Positions 1-7,783 are shown, numbered from the stretch's first letter. The stretch: DNA of 47,513 nucleotides from Thermoanaerobaculaceae bacterium (GCA_025456225.1 JALOLB010000008.1:1-47513); one strand, 5' to 3'. A program made the numbers and translations. Notes: generated by a model from the sequence alone, not told the origin.

Positions 1-390
1 GTCGTTACCGACGACAACGGTCTCGCCGTAGTCGAGCTGCCGGCCTACTTCGAGGCGCTCAACCGCGACTTCCGCTATCAACTGACGGTCATCGGCCGGT
101 TCGCCCAGGCGATAGTCGAGCAGAAGGTCGAGCACAACCGCTTCACGATCAGAACGAATCTGGGCAGCGTCGAGGTGTCCTGGCAGGTGACAGGCATTCG
201 GAAGGACGCCTATGCCAACGCCAACCGCATCCCAGTCGAGGAGGCCAAGCCCGAGGCTGAGCGCGGCACCTACTTCCACCCCGCCGCTTTTGGTCAGCCC
301 GAGGAGAAGGACGTGCAGCGGGTGCTCCACCCAACGTGGGGTGAGAGCCCGACAAAGCAACTCGATCCAAGCGGCCCGAAATATAGATGA
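1..390 (+). CDS. C-terminal end of a large repeat/tail-type protein (partial)
   Basis: Frame 1 is open from the first base to a TGA at 388-390, so this is the last 129 residues of a protein that begins before the window. It reads VVTDDNGLAVVELPAYFEALN near the start, then FRYQLTVIG, SWQVTGIRKD and a charged tail. This pattern (a DxNGxAxVxLPxYF turn, a FRYQLTVIG strand and a VSWQVTGIRxD strand) recurs at the C-terminus of long secreted or tail-fibre-like repeat proteins in several phyla; I recall it as a family but cannot name an accession. No transmembrane segment is visible in the fragment. Its role is unknown. Confidence 0.75.
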   Translation, partial: VVTDDNGLAVVELPAYFEALNRDFRYQLTVIGRFAQAIVEQKVEHNRFTIRTNLGSVEVSWQVTGIRKDAYANANRIPVEEAKPEAERGTYFHPAAFGQPEEKDVQRVLHPTWGESPTKQLDPSGPKYR

Positions 391-564
391 GTACCACCGT
401 TATTGACAGAACCTGCTACGAAACGGAACCCGGACCGGGCAAGGGGCAGCTCGTGGGGCACGGTGAGCACGAGGACGACCGAGCCGCGGCCCGCGCACGC
501 TGACGGTGCACCGGTGGGCGCGGCGAGCAACGGTGCGGCGAGAAGGACGAGGGCCGCGACCACG

Positions 565-738
565 CTACCCGGCCTGAACGACCACGGCGGTGCCGTGACA
601 GAGCACCTCGCTCACGCCCTGCATGAGCTCGGTGACGTCGCGGCGGATGCCGGTCACGGCTTGGACGCCGAGCTGCCTGCCGAGGCACAGCAGCCTCGAC
701 GGCCGTGGAGGTGCCGCCAACGCCTTCTCGGGCTCCAT
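565..738 (-). CDS. Possible small ORF downstream of higA
   Basis: An ATG at 738 lies 7 nt after the higA stop and opens a 57-residue frame ending at a TAG (567-565). Its C-terminal half reads like a real protein (LGVQAVTGIRRDVTELMQGV), unlike the arginine-rich shadow frames around it. No family is recognised and there is no clear ribosome binding site. It could be the remnant of a third gene of the higBA operon. Support is codon composition and spacing only. The rest of 391-745 shows no convincing gene; other open frames there are short or run antisense into the upstream gene. Confidence 0.2.
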   Translation of the reverse strand: MEPEKALAAPPRPSRLLCLGRQLGVQAVTGIRRDVTELMQGVSEVLCHGTAVVVQAG

Positions 739-1346
739 GCGCGAATCAGCCTGCCTTCCCGAGGACGGTCACCTCGCGGACGAGCCGGTCGCCCAGCCGT
801 GCCCTCTCGACCTCGAGGTCGTACCGCGCCTGGAGGTTGAGCCAGAACCTGTCGGAGGTCCCGAAGTAGCGGGCGAGGCGCAGGGCGGTGTCCGCGGTGA
901 CGGCGCGGGTCCCGTGGACGATCTCGTTGATGCGGCGCGGCGGCACGCTCGTGTCCTTGGCGACGCGGTACTGGGAGAGGCCAAGCGGCACGAGGAACTC
1001 CTCCAGCAGCACCTCGCCCGGGTGGACAGGCGGGAGCGTCGCCCCGCCAGGCACCGTGCGCCGACTCGTGGTAGTCAACGATCTCGACCTCGTGGGCATC
1101 GCCGTCCCTCCAGACGAAGCAGATCCGCCATCGCTCGTTGATCCGGATGCTCCACTGCCCCTCGCGGTCCCCAGCCAGCTTCTCGAGCCGGTTGCCCGGC
1201 GGGACCCCCAGGTCCTCCAGCGAGTCCGCCGCGTCGAGGACGGCCAGCTTCCGCAACGCCGGCCGCTGGAGATCGGGAGGCAACCTCCTCGACGGGGAGC
1301 GGGAGAACAACCTCTCGCTGTCGCGGTCACGGAAGCTCCGGATCAT
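654..1346 (-). CDS. higB: HigB-type toxin (RelE superfamily) with read-through C-terminus
   Basis: Residues 1-93 form a complete HigB: MIRSFRDRDSERLF, then LRKLAVLDAADSLEDL, the basic RINERWRICF strand and a final VEIVDYH. HigB proteins are ribosome-dependent mRNA endonucleases and normally end right after this VDYH, at 92-93 residues. Here the next codon is GAG (1067-1065) and the frame stays open for another 137 residues, down to 654, overlapping all of higA out of frame. The extra part is arginine- and proline-rich and looks non-coding, so a stop-to-sense change (TAG to GAG is one base) is the simplest reading. Whether the toxin is still functional is unknown. The ATG at 1346 sits about 7 nt past the -10 box, which suggests a leaderless mRNA. 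Confidence 0.8.
   Translation of the reverse strand: MIRSFRDRDSERLFSRSPSRRLPPDLQRPALRKLAVLDAADSLEDLGVPPGNRLEKLAGDREGQWSIRINERWRICFVWRDGDAHEVEIVDYHESAHGAWRGDAPACPPGRGAAGGVPRAAWPLPVPRRQGHERAAAPHQRDRPRDPRRHRGHRPAPRPLLRDLRQVLAQPPGAVRPRGREGTAGRPARPRGDRPREGRLIRAWSPRRRWRHLHGRRGCCASAGSSASKP
746..1054 (-). CDS. higA: HigA-type antitoxin, XRE-family HTH
   Basis: A 102-residue protein with the classic HigA opening PPVHPGEVLLEEFL (about residues 8-21), followed by an XRE helix-turn-helix (LSQYRVAKDTSVPPRRINEI) and the typical HGTRAVTADTALRLARYFG and FWLNLQARYDLE segments. In the family it binds and neutralises the HigB mRNA interferase and represses the operon. The GTG at 1054 is chosen because it is the first start upstream of PPVHPGEV in this frame; no strong ribosome binding site precedes it, which fits translational coupling to higB. 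The whole gene lies inside an out-of-frame extension of the upstream toxin ORF. Confidence 0.9.
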   Translation of the reverse strand: MPGGATLPPVHPGEVLLEEFLVPLGLSQYRVAKDTSVPPRRINEIVHGTRAVTADTALRLARYFGTSDRFWLNLQARYDLEVERARLGDRLVREVTVLGKAG

Positions 1347-1353
1347 CACGGCG

Positions 1354-1390
1354 AACATAACGCCAGGCGCCCATAACGTCAAGCGTTATG
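1354..1390 (-). promoter_or_regulatory. higBA promoter with overlapping operator
   Basis: On the minus strand a -35 TTGACG (1382-1377) is followed after exactly 17 nt by a -10 TATGTT (1359-1354). CATAACG (1372-1378) and CGTTATG (1384-1390) form a perfect 7-bp inverted repeat over the -35, and a third CATAACG (1356-1362) overlaps the -10, 16 bp away. This is what an autorepressed toxin-antitoxin promoter should look like, with HigA as the expected ligand (inference). Confidence 0.7.
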
Positions 1391-1615
1391 GTGCTGGAGT
1401 ACCCAGCAACCACAGCAGTCCGGTTGCAGGTGTCATCGGGCCGCTTCCACCCTCGACACGTGCGAGGCGAACCACGCCGATCGGCACTTGGGACTGCGCT
1501 GGGTCGATGGGAGTCGCGTGGACGGAGGGGTGCCCTCCCGGGCCCACTTGACACCCGTGGAACCGGGGCCGGTTCCAGACAGGGGCGAAGGCCACCGGGT
1601 CCGATCAGAAGCCGG

Positions 1616-2119
1616 CTAGTTCTTGCTCTGTCTCTCGAAGACGAGGTGTGTGCCGTCCTCGGTCTTGACCAACAGCTCCTTCCCCCCGTCTTGCAGTGTC
1701 CAGACCGCCTTCGAGGTCTCCTCGGGCCTGTCGAGCTTGACCGTCTTCTTGATCATCGAGCCCGCGGTCTCCACGCGCCCGAAGTACTCCACGCGCCGGG
1801 TCACCTCGAGGGCCCCGCCTTCTTGCAGCACGCTGAGCTCACCGGTGAACCTCTTGATGACCGTCCCGCTCTCGAGCTGCCACGTGGTCTTCTTGCCGTC
1901 GAGCCGGAAGGTGGATCGGCGGGCCTTGTCGCCGTTCACATCGCACGTCAGCTCCCTGTCATCGACGGCGACGACCATCATCTCGCCCACGCCTCTGATC
2001 TCGCCTGCACTCTTGGCCTTGTTCAGCACCCACGTTCCTGCAAAGTCAACGGTCGCCGCACCGGCGGTACCGACCGAGATTGTGAGAAGAGTAAGGATCA
2101 CCAAACCCGTCGCCTTCAC
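1616..2119 (-). CDS. Small secreted protein, lipocalin-like DUF architecture
   Basis: A 167-residue protein with a Sec signal peptide (VKATGLVILTLLTISVGTAG, cleavage about residue 22) followed by alternating beta strands: VDFAGTWVLNKAKS near the mature N-terminus and TLQDGGKELLVKTEDG near the end. The opening FxGTWxLNxxKS is common in small secreted Acidobacteria proteins of unknown function that resemble lipocalin or DUF4488-like barrels; no catalytic motif is visible. The GTG at 2119 is chosen because GGGGGA lies 5 nt upstream and the signal peptide begins there; the frame extends further upstream but that part does not look coding. It is transcribed alone. Confidence 0.7.
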   Translation of the reverse strand: MKATGLVILTLLTISVGTAGAATVDFAGTWVLNKAKSAGEIRGVGEMMVVAVDDRELTCDVNGDKARRSTFRLDGKKTTWQLESGTVIKRFTGELSVLQEGGALEVTRRVEYFGRVETAGSMIKKTVKLDRPEETSKAVWTLQDGGKELLVKTEDGTHLVFERQSKN

Positions 2120-2411
2120 TCGCTCCCCCTTGACCTGCCGGCGGAGTCCCGGCGGCAGGGCTATTCTACGGGCATCTGAGCCGCGGGTTCCACCCTCCAC
2201 CGAGGTGTCGAAGGAGGGTGGAGGGTGCCATGCGAGCCGGACCACAGCTCCCGTCCCGGCAGGATGATGGGCTCCCCTGAAGACGATGCGCGCAACACCG
2301 TCGTGGCGGATCCACCGCACGACCTCGTCGACGGCGGCCTCGGTCGTGAGGGCGGTGCAGCCGAGGGCTCAGTCGTCGGTGGGGCGCACCAGATCGGTCC
2401 CCGGGGCCGTC
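2120..2411. other. Intergenic stretch, possible gene remnant
   Basis: About 290 bp between the small secreted protein and the reductase. On the minus strand a frame at 2390-2230 reads like protein (TEAAVDEVVRWIRHDGVARI) but has no credible start and merges into the leader of the next gene. I take it as a decayed fragment or chance. No hairpin terminator is evident. Confidence 0.3.
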
Positions 2412-2963
2412 CTAGCCGCCGATGAACTTCGCGAACCCCGCCATGAGCTCCGACAGGAGCGCCCGGACCTTTTCGTCGACGAGGCGGCCGTCGGGGTCGA
2501 AGACCTTCCCCGCTCCCGCAACGTAGAGCTGCCGGCCGGACCAGGCGCGCGCGCCGAGGGTGCGCAGCACCGGCAGCCACGCGGCTTGAGCGAGCCTCGT
2601 CCCGCCCATCCCCGGCGTCGCGCCGATCAAGGCCACGGGCTTCTCGCCGAACACCCCGAAGACGTCCTTCGGCGGCCGCGAGAGCCAGTCGATCGCGTTC
2701 TTGAGCACGCCTGGGATGGAGCTGTTGTACTCCGGGGTCGCGAGCAAGAGCCCCCCTGCGGACGCGATGCGGTCCTTGAGCTCGGTCACGGCAGGCGGAA
2801 TGCCGTGCTCGCTCTCGGCATCGCCGTCGTAGAGCGGGATGCCGGCCAACGAGGCGATCTCGACTGCCGTCCCCGGTGGAGCGAGCTCGGCAGCGGCGCG
2901 GAGGAGCGCGGCGTTGTACGACCCCCTTCGAAGGCTTCCTGCGATGCCGATGATCGTCGCCAT
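2412..2963 (-). CDS. NADPH-dependent FMN reductase family protein
   Basis: A 183-residue flavodoxin-like protein. The N-terminal GIAGSLRRGSYNAALLRAA is the phosphate-binding loop for FMN; LLLATPEYNSSIPGVLKNAIDW (residues about 73-94) is the PEYNxSxPGxLKNxIDW signature of the SsuE/ChrR/YieF family of NAD(P)H:FMN or quinone/chromate reductases. A GATPGMGGTR loop follows. Family members reduce free FMN or quinones in the cytoplasm with NAD(P)H. The ATG at 2963 is preceded by GGAGGTGA at ideal spacing. Length matches the family (about 180-190). It stands alone, divergent from the metallo-hydrolase at 3204, so the physiological electron acceptor cannot be told. Confidence 0.9.
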   Translation of the reverse strand: MATIIGIAGSLRRGSYNAALLRAAAELAPPGTAVEIASLAGIPLYDGDAESEHGIPPAVTELKDRIASAGGLLLATPEYNSSIPGVLKNAIDWLSRPPKDVFGVFGEKPVALIGATPGMGGTRLAQAAWLPVLRTLGARAWSGRQLYVAGAGKVFDPDGRLVDEKVRALLSELMAGFAKFIGG

Positions 2964-3203
2964 GACCTTCACCTCCCTCTGGTTCCCGACGTGGTCTGCA
3001 CCGTCGTCCAGAACGCCCTCCAACCATGCTTCGTTCCAGGGACTGCCGCGGCATGCCGGACCGGTGGCTCCGGCGGCCCCGCCCTTCGAGCGGCGCCCGG
3101 GAAGGGGTCTCGCGAGCTGACGAAGCAACCCCGGGCGGGCATCGAGGGGGCGGGCGGGAACTGGCAGAGCGGGCGGTCGTATACCCTGACGAGGGAGGCT
3201 CTC

Positions 3204-4052
3204 ATGTCTCGTCGCCTGGCGATTGTCACGCCCCTGGTTCTTGCCCTCGCGGCACCCGCCATGGCCGGCGACCCGGCCGCGCGCATCACGATCCTGTACG
3301 ACAACACGGCCGCCACGCGAGGCCTCAGGGCCGCCTGGGGGTTCGCAGCGCTGGTCGAGGCGAACGGCCGGACGGTGCTCTTCGACACCGGAGGGGACCC
3401 GGCGGTGCTCCGGGACAACCTCGCGACGCTCAAGGTGGACGCGAGCCGCATCCAGGCCGTCGTGATCTCGCACTTCCACGGCGACCACACCGAGGGAGCC
3501 GGCGGCATCGCCGCACCCAAGGGCACGAACGTCTACACACCGCACAGCTTCGCGCCCTACGGCAATGCCATGACGGCGCTCACCGCGGCCGGGCTGGTGC
3601 CGGTGGCCGTGGAGGAGTCGAGGTCGCTCTTCGACGGCATCGCCATCGCGGCGCCACTGCAGTTCCCATCGAGGAAGCTCTCCGCGACGGGCATGGTGTC
3701 GATCGACGAGGCGTGGGAGCAGGCGCTCCTCGTCGAGACGCCGCGCGGCCTCGTGGTCGTGGTCGGTTGCGCGCACGCCGGCATCGTGCCCATGCTCGAG
3801 CAGGTCAGGAAGGCGACCGGGAAGCCGATCCACATGGTCGTCGGCGGCTTCCACCTGCTGGAAAAGCCGCTCGCCGAGGCACGGGCGATCGCGGCGGCCG
3901 TGAGGTCGCTGGGCGTGGCGCTCGCCGGCCCCACCCACTGCACCGGCGACGACGGCATCCTCGCCTTCCGCGAGGTCTTCGGCGACGCCTTCGTGCACGG
4001 CGGCGTCGGCCAGGTCATCGAGGTCGCGGCAGCGCCAACGGCCGGCCGGTAG
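3204..4052 (+). CDS. Exported metallo-beta-lactamase-fold hydrolase
   Basis: A 282-residue protein with a signal peptide (MSRRLAIVTPLVLALAAPAM, cleaved near AMAG). It has the MBL-fold landmarks in order: VLFDTGGD, the metal-binding SHFHGDHTEG loop (HxHxDH), a later VVGCAHAGI, and GGFHLLEKP plus GPTHCTGDD near the C-terminus. The GCAHAGI and GPTHCTG motifs place it close to the subgroup around MJ0296/Tiki-like 7,8-dihydropterin-6-yl-methyl-4-(beta-D-ribofuranosyl)aminobenzene-phosphate synthase homologues, although an exported protein will have a different substrate. ATG chosen for the GAGGGAGG site 6 nt upstream; a TATACC hexamer at 3180-3185 may be the -10. Substrate unknown. Confidence 0.85.
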   Translation: MSRRLAIVTPLVLALAAPAMAGDPAARITILYDNTAATRGLRAAWGFAALVEANGRTVLFDTGGDPAVLRDNLATLKVDASRIQAVVISHFHGDHTEGAGGIAAPKGTNVYTPHSFAPYGNAMTALTAAGLVPVAVEESRSLFDGIAIAAPLQFPSRKLSATGMVSIDEAWEQALLVETPRGLVVVVGCAHAGIVPMLEQVRKATGKPIHMVVGGFHLLEKPLAEARAIAAAVRSLGVALAGPTHCTGDDGILAFREVFGDAFVHGGVGQVIEVAAAPTAGR

Positions 4053-4187
4053 CGTCCGGACGGACCGTTGGGTGGGCGACCTCCGGTTGGCGGAGCAGCG
4101 ACGTCGACAACTGTGGAGGCGGTGGGTGCCCAGGTCACCCAGCGGTCGAAGTGAGGTGAACGGCGGTCGGAGGCAGGCGTCTGCAGG

Positions 4188-4730
4188 CTATGCGCCGGCG
4201 TCCGCTGCCGAGAAGTCGCGGGCGATGAGGGCTGCGATGCACGTCCTCCGGTCGGCGGGAACCGGAGTGACTGCGAGCCGATCGAGCAGCACGGTGCGAT
4301 CGACGAGGCCATGCCTGATGGCGACGCGCACGAACTCGACGTCTTTCTCGCGAAGCGCGACGTACTTCGAGACGACCAGGTCGTGCACCTCGAGACAGAG
4401 TCCGACGGCACCGCGGGTTCGCGGCGTCTGGACGCGGATCAGCCTCCCCTCCCAGCCTTCGGGGAGCACGGCGGTCTCGGGTCCGACACCCTGCGCGTAG
4501 TACCCGAAGGCCTCGTGGAACGGTGACAGCTCCCCGATGGACCCGTCGATCAGCTCCCAGCGCTCAGGGTGGTTGCGCGGCCACACGTCGGCCTCCATCG
4601 AGCGGCAAAGCTCCGCCGGAGCCTCCGGGAACTGCCCGAGGATCGACTGACTGCCGATGACCACGATCTCGTCGTCATCGGCAATCGTCGCCGCCGCACG
4701 GATCAGATGCTCGAGCTCGACCCGCCTCAT
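4188..4730 (-). CDS. DUF6036-type nucleotidyltransferase, probable toxin of a TA pair
   Basis: A 180-residue protein. The start MRRVELEHLIRAAATIADDD leads into IVVIGSQSILGQFPEA, the GSQ(S/A) nucleotidyltransferase core seen in DUF6036 proteins, followed by SMEADVWPR, which supplies the acidic residues of the family's [DE]xD-like pair, and by FGYYAQGVGPETAVLPEGW. The later HDLVVSKYVALREKD segment is also family-typical (a DL..SKxxAxRxKD helix that recurs in AbiEii-like transferases). Its ATG overlaps the stop of the upstream gene as ATGA, so the two are translationally coupled. Such transferases, when paired with a small upstream partner, act as toxins by adding nucleotides to tRNA or proteins (established for the related MenT/AbiEii group); activity here is inferred. 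Confidence 0.75.
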   Translation of the reverse strand: MRRVELEHLIRAAATIADDDEIVVIGSQSILGQFPEAPAELCRSMEADVWPRNHPERWELIDGSIGELSPFHEAFGYYAQGVGPETAVLPEGWEGRLIRVQTPRTRGAVGLCLEVHDLVVSKYVALREKDVEFVRVAIRHGLVDRTVLLDRLAVTPVPADRRTCIAALIARDFSAADAGA

Positions 4731-5050
4731 GACGATCTCTCGCGGACGCGGCGCAGGATCGCCCATCGGGTGCGGGGGTCGAGGGCACCGGCGAACGGCG
4801 AATTCTGCCGGAGGTTGCACGCCCACTCGCCGGGATCGGTGAGGACGGCGACAATCTCGTCGACAGGCTTCGCCAGTACATCCGCCCATGCCTGTGCCCA
4901 TGGCCGTGCGAGGGCGCCGCGCTCGACCCATCCCTCGAGCCGGCGACGCGCCTGGGCCACCAGCTCCGGCTCGGAGCGCAGCCGGCGGGCCACCTCCGCG
5001 TGGAGAGCCAGCCCGCGTGCCTCGGCCTCTCGATGGGTCACCGGCTGCAT
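4727..5050 (-). CDS. Small partner of the DUF6036 protein, probable antitoxin
   Basis: A 107-residue, mostly helical and charged protein (MQPVTHREAEARGLALHAEV; later NLRQNSPFAGALDPRTRW near the C-terminus). The RQxSPFAGxLxPRxRW ending recurs in uncharacterised proteins encoded just upstream of DUF6036 genes; I know no assigned function. No DNA-binding helix-turn-helix is obvious, so repression of the operon may need another factor or use the N-terminal helices. The stop overlaps the transferase start by 4 nt. The ATG lies only 6 nt after a good -10 box, so the transcript is probably leaderless. The antitoxin role is inferred from gene order and size. Confidence 0.65.
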   Translation of the reverse strand: MQPVTHREAEARGLALHAEVARRLRSEPELVAQARRRLEGWVERGALARPWAQAWADVLAKPVDEIVAVLTDPGEWACNLRQNSPFAGALDPRTRWAILRRVRERSS

Positions 5051-5056
5051 GGATGG

Positions 5057-5092
5057 AGTATACGGCGAGCACGACCGGCTGGCGCCGACCGG
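5057..5092 (-). promoter_or_regulatory. Promoter and palindrome upstream of the DUF6036 operon
   Basis: A TATACT -10 box (5062-5057, minus strand) ends 6 nt before the start codon. Upstream at 5092-5075 is a near-palindrome of the form CCGG-NN-GGCGCC-NN-CCGG. It covers the region where a -35 would lie and is a plausible operator. No good -35 is seen. Confidence 0.45.
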
Positions 5093-5316
5093 GACAATGC
5101 GGGTCACTGTGGAGGGTGCGCCACCATTGTTGGCAGAACGTGGCCGGATAGCGCCACTGGGGGACTGCGCCTGGTGGAGCGGCGCATCGATACCGACATG
5201 CAGGCATGGTTCGGGAGCCGATGTCCGCCGAGCGAGAGGCGACCTTCCCGCCGGGAGCTGCGTGAACCGGCAGAACCGGGGTCGTATAGCCGGGAGAGAC
5301 CCCGACATGCCCGGCC

Positions 5317-6600
5317 TCAGGGAACGAGGCCCTCGTTGCGGATCACGACGCCGCCGCGCAGGACCAGCCGGACGTCTGCGAGAGCGCGGACGTCCGCCAG
5401 TGGATCACCCCTCACCACGAGGAGGTCGGCGAGCTTGCCGGGCTCCACGGTGCCCAGGTCGGCGCCGCGGTTGGCCGCCCGGGCGCCGTCGCGGGTCGCC
5501 GCGACGACGATCTCGGCCGGGGTCATGCCCGCCTGGAGCATCAGGTCCAGCTCGTCGCGCGGCGTGCCGAGCTGCATGCCCGGGTACGACCCGAAGTCTG
5601 TGCCCAGGGCGATCGTCCCGCCGGCCCGTGCGACCCGGCCAAGGTTGACGACTGCGGCCGTCCCGCTCGCAGCGCTCACGTAGCGCCAGACCTCCAGGGT
5701 GGTGAGCCACGTTACGCCCTGGGCGATGCCCCTGGCCAGCAGCGCGTCGGAAGGATTGTCGACCACCATGTGGGCAATCACGTCGACATCGGCGTCGAGG
5801 GCGCGCACGAGGTCGCGGGAGAACTCCACGTGCGCCGCCACCGGAACGCCGCGCGCGTGCGCCGTCGCGACGATGGCGGCGGTCTCCTCGGGGGAGAGCA
5901 TCGGCATCGACGGTCCCGCCGGCCTCCCCGACTCGAGCGCGATCTTGACGATGTCGGCACCCTGGTCGATGAGCCAGGTCGCGGCGGCACGCGCCTCGGC
6001 CACCGAGCGCACGGGGTAGACCTGCGTGGCGCCGAACGGCACGATCGGGTACCCCTCGGGCACGGTGACGAAGAGGCCGGCCGCCAGCACGCGGGCCACG
6101 CCGTTCGTGCGCCACGCCTCCTCGACCCGGCCGAAGTCGGCCGGCCCGCAGAGGTCGATCACCGTCGTCACGCCGGCACGGGCGAAGGCGCCCAGCGTCG
6201 CGCCGCGATACCCGGTGTGGACGTGGGCGTTGATCAGACCAGGCAACACCGTGAGACCCCGGACGTCGAGCACCGTCGCGCCACTCGGGATGGGCACCTC
6301 CCCCGCCTGCCCGACCGCCGCGATCCTCTCGCCGTGCACCACGATCACCGCGTTGGCGACCGGCGGTCCTCCGTTGCCATCGACGAGCGTGCCCCCGACG
6401 AGAGCGATCGGCCGCAGTGCGGTGAGCCGGCGCCTGACCGTCCGCGCCGGGGCGGTGCCCGCGCTGGCCTCCGGCACTAGGTCCTGCGCAGCCGCCACCG
6501 TCTTCGCCGCCGGAGTCTCACCCACCGGCTCCGCCAGGCAGACAAGCGCAACCGCCAGGCAGACCAGGCCGGCAGCACCCACCCGGAACGAGCCTGTCAT
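5317..6600 (-). CDS. Exported amidohydrolase (imidazolonepropionase/prolidase-like)
   Basis: A 427-residue protein. A signal peptide (MTGSFRVGAAGLVCLAVALV) is followed by a variable segment and then the amidohydrolase composite fold: GGTLVDGNGGPPVANAVIVV, VLDVRGLTVLPGLINAHVHT (the HxH metal motif), GVTTVIDLCG, KIALESG at the position of the carboxylated lysine or glutamate ligand, GVPVAAHVE (metal His), DVIAHMV (second His), ALGTDFGSYPGM (catalytic Asp) and the closing GTVEPGKLADLLVVRGDP. The enzyme class hydrolyses amide bonds of peptides or cyclic amides using one or two metals; here it should act outside the cytoplasm. Start chosen for GGGAGG 5 nt upstream and the signal peptide. Substrate cannot be deduced. 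Confidence 0.9.
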   Translation of the reverse strand: MTGSFRVGAAGLVCLAVALVCLAEPVGETPAAKTVAAAQDLVPEASAGTAPARTVRRRLTALRPIALVGGTLVDGNGGPPVANAVIVVHGERIAAVGQAGEVPIPSGATVLDVRGLTVLPGLINAHVHTGYRGATLGAFARAGVTTVIDLCGPADFGRVEEAWRTNGVARVLAAGLFVTVPEGYPIVPFGATQVYPVRSVAEARAAATWLIDQGADIVKIALESGRPAGPSMPMLSPEETAAIVATAHARGVPVAAHVEFSRDLVRALDADVDVIAHMVVDNPSDALLARGIAQGVTWLTTLEVWRYVSAASGTAAVVNLGRVARAGGTIALGTDFGSYPGMQLGTPRDELDLMLQAGMTPAEIVVAATRDGARAANRGADLGTVEPGKLADLLVVRGDPLADVRALADVRLVLRGGVVIRNEGLVP

Positions 6601-6940
6601 CGGTCCTCCCGTCCCGGGGGTCGCCCTGGCGGGATGCCGGATCACGGAACCCCGCCGCCCACGCCAGGAGCCCGATGCGTCCGGTCCATGTGGGCGACGG
6701 TACCACCGACCACCCACGCGCCAGGCTCTCCAGGGCCGAGTACACGCCGGGGCTGACGAACCCCCGGAACCGTGACGCCGGCGACCTCCCCCTCGCTACC
6801 GCGTCCGGCGTCCCTGAGCCTCGTGCTGCCACGCGAGGCCGTGGTGCGTCCTCGCCAGCCCAGACCGTCAGACCTCGGAGCTTCCTCTGGCCGGGCCGCA
6901 GTCTCGACAGCGGCGACCTGGTCCCGACGCCCCCAGTCCC

Positions 6941-7393
6941 TCACTTCGCGGCGGCGGGCTGCTCCAGCTCCTTCACCCTGTCGACGATCGACGGCTCGCC
7001 GGGGAAGGCCTCGAGCACCAGCCTGCAGTACTTGAGCGCTTCGGTCCGGTGGCCGATTACCACGGGGCCCTTGCCGAAGGCGATCTGGCCGCCGAGGTGC
7101 TCGAAGTGGGAGTGGGTGTTGATGATGTACCTGGGCGCCCCCTTGCCGAACGCCTTCACGGCCTCGGCGAGCGCCTCCCCGTGCGCCTTGTAGCCGCTGT
7201 CGACGAGGAGCACCCCGTCCTCGCCGACCGAGGCGATCACCTTCACGGCAAGCCCGGACTCGTCCTGGATCACAAGCTCCTGGATGCCGGGGGCGATCGT
7301 CTTCGCCTGGTAGGAGGGTTTCTCCTGCGCCCCAACGCCGGCTGCGGCACCGACCACGTTTATCAGGACAAGCCACGAACGAGCTGAATGCAT
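6941..7393 (-). CDS. Truncated metallo-beta-lactamase-fold protein joined to a TPR-like tail
   Basis: A 150-residue protein with a signal peptide (MHSARSWLVLINVVGAAAGV). The N-terminal half is an MBL fold start: DGVLLVDSGY, then YIINTHSHFEHLGGQIAFG, where the usual HxHxDH has Glu for Asp. Family members then continue for about 150-200 residues with two more metal ligands. Here the protein jumps from VVIGHRTE straight to ALKYCRLVLEAFPGEPSIVDR, a TPR-like helix pair of the type found at the C-terminus of some MBL proteins, and stops. The simplest reading is an in-frame internal deletion. Without the later ligands it should not be a normal hydrolase. A ribosome binding site (GGAGAGGAGA) precedes the ATG. 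Confidence 0.7.
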   Translation of the reverse strand: MHSARSWLVLINVVGAAAGVGAQEKPSYQAKTIAPGIQELVIQDESGLAVKVIASVGEDGVLLVDSGYKAHGEALAEAVKAFGKGAPRYIINTHSHFEHLGGQIAFGKGPVVIGHRTEALKYCRLVLEAFPGEPSIVDRVKELEQPAAAK

Positions 7394-7783
7394 GAGTCTC
7401 CTCTCCGATCGCGGGTACGGACTCGAGCAGCTTCAGCGGTGGTGGCCCTGGCCGAAGCTGTCGGGTCGCCACCCCGGGTCGCCTGCCCCGTCCACGCGCG
7501 CTGCACTCTCAAGGCCGTCTACGCACCGGGCTTCCAGTGGTTCTGCTTGCTGCGAAAGAACTTGTGACGTCCTTGACACAACTGGGCGCGCAGAATCGCG
7601 CCCGGTCTCGCGTGCCCGAGCCGCGGCGAGGAGTGTATCGAGGGAAGGTAGGTGACCTCACAGTCGACTCGCGTGTGTCGGCGATCACATTGCACTCCCC
7701 ACCACTGTCGCTTACACTTGAGGTGCACAGGTGAGATTGCGTTGTCGCGGGAACGGACCGTCACGATGCGAGTGGAGCTGACA
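7394..7783. other. Divergent intergenic region with a promoter for the propeller gene
   Basis: No gene is seen in these 390 bp. A plus-strand -35 TTGCAC (7690-7695) and -10 TACACT (7713-7718) are separated by 17 nt and probably drive the Asp-box gene. A perfect 7-bp inverted repeat, GGGCGCG (7584-7590) and CGCGCCC (7597-7603), lies further upstream and has no clear function. Confidence 0.45.

Noticed and set aside
294-563. Small secreted protein on the minus strand
   Set aside because: It has a hydrophobic start, but its second half runs antisense through the C-terminal codons of the upstream gene and there is no ribosome binding site.
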